Below are positions 56,862-64,000 of a stretch of 64,000 nucleotides of DNA, piece after piece. The notes beneath the pieces are model-generated. The model was not told the DNA's origin. It saw only the letters and a program-made list of their open reading frames with translations, and ran no database searches. The stretch's first letter is position 1. The number at the start of each line of letters is the position of its first letter. Origin of the DNA: Malurus cyaneus samueli (taxonomy: Eukaryota > Chordata > Aves > Passeriformes > Maluridae); the NCBI GenBank assembly GCA_009741485.1, contig CM019229.1:4474665-4538664 (forward strand), read 5' to 3'. The position numbers and the translations under genes are program-made.

Positions 56862-57298
56862 TAGAGCTGGGACAGTGTCCAAAGGAGGGACATGGGGATG
56901 GGGAAGGATCTGGAAGGGCCCCAGGAGGAGTGGCTGAGGGCACTGGGATTGTGCAGCCTGAAGAAGAAAAACTGGGAGGAGACTGATTGGAGTCTGCAGC
57001 TCCTCCCAAGGGGCAGCTCCGATCTCTGCTCTGGGACAGGGACAGGAGCCAGGGAACGGCTGGAGCTGGGCCAGGGCAGGCTCAGGCTGGAGAGCAGGGA
57101 AAGGTTCTTGTGTCCCCAGAGGGTGCTGGCACTGCCCAGGCTCCCCAGGGAATGGTCCCGGCCCCGAGGCTGCCAGAGCTCCAGGAGCGTTTGGACAGCG
57201 CTGCCAGGGATGGACAGGGTGGGGCTGTTGGGGGGTCTGGGCAGGGATTTGGGTGGGACCCTTCCAGCTCAGGATATTCTGTGATGATTCTCTGACTC
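56862..57298 (+). mobile_element. CR1 LINE fragment, ~435 bp of 3' region (CR1-E-like)
   Basis: Plus-strand CR1 3' region in family order: 'tggctgagggcactgggattgtgcagcctgaagaagaaaaactgggaggagac', 'agcagctccgatctctgctctgggacagggacagg', 'caggctggagagcagggaaaggttcttg', 'ctggcactgcccaggctccccagggaatgg', 'agctccaggagcgtttggacagcgctgccagggatg', 'gggtgggacccttccagctcaggatattctgtgatgattctctgac'. It keeps many CpGs, so it is comparatively young or GC-rich. 5'-truncated, non-coding. Confidence 0.93.
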
Positions 57299-57885
57299 CT
57301 CCAAAGCCTGTGAGACACTTCACTCATTTTCTAATCACACTCCAAAGGTCTGTATTTCCTCTCCCTGGTGTTTAGACAGTCCTACCCCCACATCTGGGCC
57401 ACCCAGTCTGATTGTCCATCCTGCCCTGGATGCAGAGCACAGGGACATGTTCACCTCCTGCTGTTGAGAGCCCTGCATGAGACACTGCTGGGGAGCATGG
57501 AAAGAGGTCAGAACTGAGCTTGCAGGCGATACACAGTGCTGCCCCTCTAAAAAATATGCCCTGCTAAGATATTTCCTTGATATGAAGGCAAAATCTAAAT
57601 TATGTTTGCTTTTCAAACCCATCTACATCTCAGTGTCAGGATAAGAATTATCTTCCCCCTGTATCAGCATTGCTAAAAAAGACTGCAGGTGTGTGGCTCA
57701 GAAAATACCACAAAATTATCTAGCCCAGAGTCCTAGCAGTCACATTTTCCATGTGATTTTTGGATGCTTTGGTTTCAGGGTGACAAATGAAGGTCTTTGC
57801 TGTGTGAACTCAGTGAAATGCTGGTCTCCACCCTCCACTCCTGTGCAAGCCTCAGACAGCAGAGATCTGTTTGCCTTGGTGAACA

Positions 57886-58110
57886 AAAAAAAACCCTGAG
57901 TGAATAAATGCAATTAAATTTTTAAAAAATCACAAAAAAATAAAGCCATTAAAAAATCAAAAAACCTAAAAACCAGCAAAAATCTATACCTATTACTATA
58001 TATTATATACAAATAAAAACTAATTGTTATTTAAATTATTATAAAATACAAAACTTCTTTATAATAAACAACTTTACATATAAAAAAACTCCTAAAACAA
58101 AATCCATGTC
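57886..58110. repeat. AT-rich low-complexity tract
   Basis: About 225 bp with more than 80% A/T: A-rich stretches (AAAAAATCACAAAAAAATAAAG type) followed by TATATATTATATAC and TTATTTAAATTATTATAAAA. No internal unit is clear. Low complexity rather than a defined repeat family. Confidence 0.75.
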
Positions 58111-58239
58111 TCAATCACTAACACCACCCCACATGTTTAGAGATGCTCAGGTGCAGAGCAGGATTGGGACCCAGATCCAGAGCTATTCCAGAGGCAAGGA
58201 GAACAGACAAAGTAGATTCCCTTCTCTCCAGAGAACCCA

Positions 58240-58640
58240 CTTGGGTAAAATTACCTCCCTGGCCAAACGAGACGAAGCATGGAGTAGGTTTAATTTGTGT
58301 GTTACATTCTTGTTAATAACAATATCTAATTAAAGCATCTGGCGACAACTTAATGGGCAGAAAAAAAAAAAAAAAAAAAAAATCAAGGAGGTTTTATTGA
58401 ATTTTTCTTTCAGCTCCAGCTCTCCAGGTTTGAATGAATCCATCACTGGAGACAGAATCTTGTTTGTCTGATTCTCTCTTCAGCGTAGCCGTGTAAGTTG
58501 TAGCTTTATTGTCTAGAAACTATCCTTAAATTAAACTCGTCATTCTTATGAAGATGATTGCTTGAAGGGGAGATTAACCTTTACGATGTGACAGTGGAAG
58601 TTGTTGTTCATTTCAAGAGCCCCTGAAGATTGCTGGGAGC
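58240..58640. promoter_or_regulatory. Candidate conserved non-coding block (split by poly-A)
   Basis: Left part: GGTAAAATTACC (palindromic ends, near 58244), AAACGAGACGAAGC, the inverted repeat TTGTTAATAACAA at 58310-58322, then ATCTAATTAAAGC and TCTGGCGACAAC. A 22-bp A run (58361-58382) interrupts. Right part: GCGTAGCCGTGTAAG (58483), CTTTATTGTCTAGAAAC, AAATTAAACTCGTC and AACCTTTACGATGTG. Two facing AACAA-type half-sites 3 bp apart suggest SOX dimer binding (inference). Confidence 0.38.
58361..58382. repeat. Poly-A tract
   Basis: Uninterrupted run of 22 A within an otherwise enhancer-like block. Confidence 0.95.
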
Positions 58641-59249
58641 TGGAAGTGATGGAAACTGGACTGGGATTTGGCACCACAGATGAGAAAGTGAGAATGGAGT
58701 TTGTCTTTGATAGGGCTCCTCACACTGATTTCAGAGTTATTTGATTGCAGGGTTATTATTTATGTATTTAAAAAATAAAAATATATATATGTAGAAAAGC
58801 CTGAATCTTATTTGTATGTGTGTGCAGCATCTCCTGCAATAAGATCCCTGTCCCTGCCTGGGAATTTATGTGGTCCTAAATAAGAGCAGGGTGATTTATC
58901 AGCAGCAGAGGGGTGAGTTCAGTTTGGTACATGCTGAGCACTCCCTCTCCTCCTGCTGCTGGCTTCTGGAGGAGACAACCCCGCTGTCCACAGCCTCTTG
59001 CAGATGAAAAGCCCTCGGGATCATTCTTCCTACTGTTAATAAGGAGGACATGAAGGCTGTGCCATCATCCACGTTCCAATCCCTGGCCCCTCAGATTGTG
59101 TCAGCACTGCAGCCCCAGGGTCACCTGGAGTGTGCTGATGGAGCAGAGCTGGCTGTGCCTCGGGGAGAGAAGCAGAACTCCCAGAACAGTCCAACCACCT
59201 CAAACCCAAACCCTCACAGAGGTCACACCAGTCCAGCAAGGACACGAGC

Positions 59250-59480
59250 ACAGCCCTGACTAAACAGTTCTGTGTGAAATGACACCAAGTTGTTTTGAAG
59301 CTCTTGTGTGTGTGATTGATCTGCTGTAACAGGACAAGTGCAATTAGCCAGCAGCTCTGCTATTAATAACTATTCCTGAGCGTGTGGATGAAATGAATTG
59401 GTGTCTCTGTGGATTATTGCCTTTCTCCATCTGACATGTCTCTAGATGAGTGATACAGAACAAAAAGGGAATTTTAAGAG
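59250..59480. promoter_or_regulatory. Candidate conserved non-coding block
   Basis: Unique sequence: GTGTGATTGATCTGC (near 59310), GTGCAATTAGCCAGC (near 59338), CTATTAATAACTATTCC (near 59359), GGATTATTGCC (near 59412). Several homeodomain-like cores; no repeat or coding. Confidence 0.32.
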
Positions 59481-60659
59481 TATATAATTGAGTGTGTATT
59501 AGGGTTTATGAAGAGATTCCTACAATAACTGTCATGTTCCACCTGATGGAGTAGCTGTTATGTGAACATGCCAAAGAACCACTTTCCTTGCTGTGATCTT
59601 TGTTCTCACTTGCTTTGCCTGCATTATCTGAAAATCTCCTTTAGCTGATGCCACTGAATGCAGCCTGAGTAATGACTTGAGAGCAAAATAAGGACAGGAA
59701 TAAAGAATGAGGTGCCCACTTACAGCCAGAGGCCTCAAATTGGGCACCAAAGTGAAAGGAGGCCCAGTGTTTCAGAGGCAGACAGCTTCTGCTGCTCCCA
59801 CCAGTGACAGATCCTCTGCAAACCAGGACACCTCGATTTATATCCTGTGGGAACTGAAGATCGAGGCTTGGCTGTACTGCCAAACCTCTGCTCCATCAGC
59901 AGAGGATGCACTGGGCAGAGAATGAAGGCATGGAGGAGCTCAGTGACTTGATTTGTGTGGCACAACAGGCGAGTGGCACGGCAGGAGAGGAGAAGTGGGT
60001 GCTGGATGGAGAGTCCTGGCAGGGTTGTGCTGTGGGCAGTGTGAAAAGAGATTCCTCAGAAATGAGAACTTACCTCTGGTATTAGAACCAATTTCATGGA
60101 GGATCCAACAAGGTGGAAATGGAGATTTTCTGTGCCAGTTTGTCCCCTTTGCTGTGCCCCCAGCACAGCACTGCCATCCTGCTGTGATACCACAGCAGCA
60201 CAAGCTGGGAGCACCCCATGCCAGTGGAAGGAGATTTGCTTTCCCACTCTTTGAGGGCTTGCTGTGTGTCACTGACCCTCTCAGCAGAGAAATCTGCTGC
60301 TCTGACCTGTGCCAACAAAACATCCTGGCTCTGAGGAGTGGGAATCCTGCTGGGATCCAGCGGTGTTGGGGCGCTGCCATTTCACCCACATCCAACAGCA
60401 CAGACAGAGCTCTCTCTGCATCCCAGCTCTCCCATCACCAGCCCAGCCCTTTTTCCATCCATGCCCTGGATTTTTCCATCCTATTTTCTTTCCCTGGCCT
60501 TACCTCTCTTTTCCCCCTCCATTTTTCAGTTTGCCTTGTCACACACATGCAGAATTGCACTCTCAATCCTCCCAGAGCCATGCGCCTGCCAGCAGATCTC
60601 CAAAGCAGGATGCCCTGTCACCCCCTGCCCTCCACGTCCCCCCTGCCCTATTCCCCACT

Positions 60660-60885
60660 GATCTATTGCCAAGGACAGGTAACCTCAGCCAGGAAGATGG
60701 ATGCCACAATTACCTTCCCCTTTTCAGCAGCTCTTTCCCCTCGCTTCTCCCTGATGGAAATCGTGGGCAAGAAAAATCTATTATTACTCTCCAAATCATA
60801 TCAAATATTTATCAGGGTAATTCTCTAGTTATCACCACCGATTGCAAGCCTCAGTCACGTACTAAATCTTGTTAGTGTCATCCCT
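60660..60885. promoter_or_regulatory. Candidate conserved non-coding block
   Basis: Unique block covering the end of the 291-codon frame: CCACAATTACCTTCC (near 60705), AATCGTGGGC, CTATTATTACTCTCC, CAAATATTTATCAGGGTAATTC (near 60803) and CACCACCGATTGC. Enhancer-like composition with retained CpGs. Confidence 0.32.
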
Positions 60886-62109
60886 GGGAACGTGGCTCGT
60901 CTGTCTCGGAGCGCTGCACAAACCAGGCTGCCCCAGGGGAACTTGGCTCATGGAAAAGCCACAAAGAAGGAGGAGGGAGAGGCAATCAAAGAGGGCCATG
61001 AGCTTCCCAAATCCCCAAATCCTCCCAGGGCACGAGGTCTGCTCAGGATGGGGCCAAGGGCAGGGCAGGCAGGGTGGGTGTGGGAAGGGGAGGTCACGCT
61101 GATCTGATGGTGATGCTCAGATGAGTTCATTCCCTGTCAGAAACCATCTGAAACAACCCCAAAAACAGAGGTGAATCCACCTGCCCAGGGCTGTGTGGAG
61201 AGGCAGAAACAGGCCAAAACAGCTCAAGGTTTTGACACAATTGCTCCTTTTGGGGCTCTGAGGCTGGCTGGAAGCAGCTCTGTCCTGGAGGTGCTGTAAG
61301 TCAGGGCAACCTTGACATCCCTGCAAGCCTCCCATTCCACCCATCGTGTGCAGGATGAGCCAAGGCAGCCACTCGAGCTGGGCTTTTGTTGTCGTGCTTC
61401 TTGGCACCAATATGTTTCCAGATTGTACCTATTTTTAAACTCTTTATTGGGTCAGATCTGGACAGCTTGGAGACTTCAGCTCTTCCCTCTCCCTACCCCT
61501 GTGCACACAACTTCTTGCTGCACAGGGAAGAAATGAGCAGCAAATTTCCTCTGCCAGAACCAATCAATCTGGCACCTGTCATCAGCATCACAGCAGCTAT
61601 AAAATATTTAATTTCTTAATGATGAATTGGCAGATTGTTTAAAAAAGGCAACAAGGAAACAAAGAAAAGGAAACAGACACTCACAATCTGCAGTCCCACT
61701 CCTTGCCAGGCTGAGCCTTCGGAGCTGAGAGCAGGAATGTGTTTTTCCATCCCAGCTACCTGACAGGGCTCTCTATCCAAAAAACCCTGCTGGTTGTCGT
61801 GGGGATTTTCCTGCTCAGTCACTGCACCCTCCATTTACCATCCCATTGTCCCACCACTGACTCCTGATCACAACTGCAGCCTCAGAGGGGATTCTTGTTT
61901 TTTTTTTTTTTGAGAAAACAGGCAAACATCTTCTCAGTGGCACAGATTTTACCTTCTGCAGTGCTGTACACTGACACAAGTAAGGAAAAAGAATGATCAA
62001 GCCAGGTCAAAGCACAGGTGAATCCATGCAGGTATTTCAGTTCCAGCAGTGACCCACAGGTCATGTTTTGGGAAATGTCTAGGAATTGTTCAATCATAAA
62101 GTGCTGTTT

Positions 62110-62345
62110 CTCTTACAGCCTCCAGCAATCTGCAGCTCAGGGAGATCTTTGTGGTTTCTAGCTCCAGCTGGAATTTTCTTCCGTGAGCTTGCCTAGTAAT
62201 TTTTTAAAGTTATGCAAACTTTAAGCATCCACAAAAATCTTCACTCAAATAGTCCCCCGGTTCTCTTGTGTGAAGCTGAATATTTTATTTTGTTTTCAGC
62301 ATATCTCCTATTAATTTAACTCGATGTTCCCAGTTCCTGCATTAA
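62110..62345. promoter_or_regulatory. Candidate conserved non-coding block
   Basis: AT-rich unique block: TAGTAATTTTTTAAAG, TTATGCAAACTTTAAGC (octamer-like ATGCAAAC near 62212), GAATATTTTATTTTG and CTATTAATTTAACTCG. No repeats. Composition-based. Confidence 0.3.
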
Positions 62346-63129
62346 AAAGACAGTGAAAAATCATTCTCTCTTCACCTCCCATCCCCTGAACATGTTTGGC
62401 TCACAAAACAGGGAGAGGCCTGGGTTAATGGAGACCAGGATTGGGAATTTGCAGTGGACAGGCTGATTCCAGAGGATGCCAGCTTGTGTGTGCCTGCAGA
62501 TTCCTTCTGCCTCTGCTTCCCACAGCTGTGAGCTTGGAGGGGAGCCAGAGTCCTCACCTGTATCGTGATTTGTTTGGAAATGCATCAGATAATGCTGGTG
62601 GGAGTCACCTCAAGAAATCCTGTAAATACAAGCAGGAAAATGCCTGACCAAACTGCAAATACTGTGATATTTGGTAGTCTTTGGGTTTTTTTTTTCCTTT
62701 TTGGTTTATTAACTTCTAAGTCACATCATTGGGACCTTTTAATTACAAGAGAGCCATAAGGTTTCACTAATCAAACACAAATTTTCATCCATCACAGAAA
62801 AAAAAGAAAAAAAAAACAACAACATGGAAATAAGCTCTAACAGCTTATGAAAGCCTCCTGAACCCCAGGGAAATGAAGAGGAACGGAACATTTGTCACTT
62901 AGCACCATTTATTATTTTTAAGCCGGTCTCATGACGGGGAGCAGTGACGCTCCGTGCTGGCGTGACCAAACCTCTCTGGGTTTGGGGAGTGTGGCAGCCG
63001 TGGGTGGCTGGCAGCTCCCAGAACAGGGAACAGCCTTCCTGCCTCCTCCTCTGCCTCTCCAGGAGCGGGTGGGGACATTGGCAGCACCCAATGGATATCC
63101 AGGGTCGTGCAGCATCTCAGCTCAATCAC

Positions 63130-63840
63130 CTCAGGCTCTGCTCTGCTGATTTGGTTTAGCCCCTCTGTGTAAATACAGAACACAAAAGCTCCCACTTGTG
63201 CAGCAAGAGTACAGGACCTGCTTTCCACAGGGGTCAGCAGAATTAGGAGTGTCAAAAGTTTATGTCCAAAAAAGAAAAAAAAAATCCTACAACTTTCTTC
63301 ATTAAAAACCCTCTTCTAATGTACAGCCCCCCTTTAATATACATCTCTGTGTCTCTACTCTTGTAGTCCATTAACATAGTCTGGGGTAAGTCAATCAGTA
63401 AAATTCCTATAGAAATCCTTTCTACTGCTTCCTTCTATCTCTCAGTATCAGTCTTATCTTGCCCTCAGAGTCAAAGTTTATTTATAAAAACACTCCTTTA
63501 TTTATAAAAACACTTCCTTTCAGGAGTGTTGCCCATCACAGGCCGCAGGTGACAAACTGATACACAAGACTTTTAAATACAAGACTCTTTAAAACACAAG
63601 ACTCTTTTAACATCTAAAACATAAAATTCATTTAGCATAAATACTTTAGTATAAAGCATAAATTAATAAAAACTGGGTGTTGACTGTTATGTTCGACCAC
63701 TGTTTTAGCAAAATAAGAAACTTAGCCCTAGAAAAAAGCTACGATTATAAGAAATGTTATGCCTAACATTAACTACTCATTAAAAAAATTAGAAAAAAAA
63801 AACCCAAAACAAAACAAAACAAACCAAACCCAACCAAAAC
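63130..63840 (-). mobile_element. AT-rich block, possibly LTR-retroelement-derived
   Basis: About 700 bp whose composition differs sharply from its left neighbour. It holds two tandem copies of TTTATTTATAAAAACACTCC (63477-63517), three copies of an ACACAAGACTCTTTTAA-type 17-bp unit (63561-63610) and an A/AAAC-rich tail (63783-63838). On the minus strand the first pair gives TATAAATAAA-type TATA/polyadenylation signals. That, and the alternating AT-rich and unique segments, fit an avian endogenous retrovirus LTR or leader. I cannot define TG...CA ends, a primer-binding site or any viral frame, so this is tentative. It could equally be unclassified AT-rich sequence. Confidence 0.25.
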
Positions 63841-64000
63841 AGACTCAAATGGACTAAAATAATAACTTTACAGTTCTGTAAATTCCTTTAAATCAATAGT
63901 GACCCCTCCCTCCTGCCATGGTTCTCCTCCAGTCTCCTGCAAATTCTCTGCCCCACAGAGGAGGTTTCCATTGTGCTTTGGCATGGGGGTAAGATGAAAT
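63841..64000. other. Right edge, unassigned
   Basis: Unique-looking sequence after the A-rich tail. No gene or repeat recognised before the window ends. Confidence 0.5.

Larger units (their letters stand above)
57299..63130. other. Gene-free stretch
   Basis: No gene is confidently recognised. It contains an AT-rich tract (57886-58110), A22 (58361-58382), candidate regulatory blocks (58240-58640, 59250-59480, 60660-60885, 62110-62345), T12 near 61899-61911, a T-rich run near 62687-62700 and an A-rich run near 62798-62822. The longest open frame of the window, 291 codons on the + strand at 59953-60828, lies here but has no recognisable domain. Confidence 0.6.

Overview
This is 64 kb of vertebrate, almost certainly avian, non-coding DNA. 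The main evidence is the interspersed repeats. About sixteen fragments belong to the CR1 non-LTR retrotransposon family, in both orientations, mostly 5'-truncated and ending at the characteristic CR1 3' end (motifs such as GATGATCTTTAAGGTC followed by CCAACCCAAACCATTC). CR1 dominates bird genomes. The wording of several copies ('gggcagccacagcttctctggg', described here only as a motif) resembles songbird CR1 subfamilies, so a passerine is my best guess, not a proven assignment. No bacterial-type gene organisation is present.

I find no protein-coding gene, tRNA or rRNA. The open frames are short, overlap on both strands, run through repeats or low-complexity sequence, and show no domain I recognise. 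The window reads as part of a gene desert or a very large intron. Its functional content, if any, is regulatory.

Layout: (1) 1-3.3 kb is unique sequence with AT-rich, homeodomain-site-rich blocks. (2) 3.48-4.08 kb is a CpG island, the only strong one I see, split by a 15-bp minisatellite (3736-3944) and bounded on the right by a 310-bp A/AAAC tract. (3) 4.4-16 kb mixes CR1 pieces with blocks that look like conserved non-coding elements (5.64-6.12, 7.24-7.69, 11.29-11.50 kb). (4) 16.3-30 kb has an RFX X-box, a 450-bp CR1 copy (22.85-23.29 kb) and further candidate regulatory blocks. (5) 30.0-30.35 kb is an AT-rich block with many homeodomain and POU sites, followed by a 47-bp x 6 minisatellite. 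(6) 32.6-36.5 kb carries small tandem repeats and two CR1 pieces in opposite orientation. (7) 36.8-43.8 kb is the densest stretch of candidate enhancers; it has a perfect PBX-PREP/MEIS site and four ATCGAT sites, and is interrupted by a 76-bp x 5 AT-rich minisatellite. (8) 45-53.3 kb is mostly featureless with an AT-rich satellite-like tract. (9) 53.3-54.1 kb is a decayed, very old CR1/L3-type LINE reverse-transcriptase region. (10) 55-58 kb holds several young tandem repeats, a base called N in a poly-T tract, and a CR1 copy. (11) 58.2-63.1 kb has more candidate regulatory blocks. (12) The right edge is an AT-rich block, possibly LTR-derived.

I did not find a new gene system. The observations most worth checking are the CpG island interrupted by a coding-phase minisatellite, the persistence of the ancient LINE, and the cluster of candidate developmental enhancers at 36.8-43.8 kb. 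Conservation could not be measured here. Every 'candidate conserved element' call rests on composition, motif content and absence of recognisable repeats.
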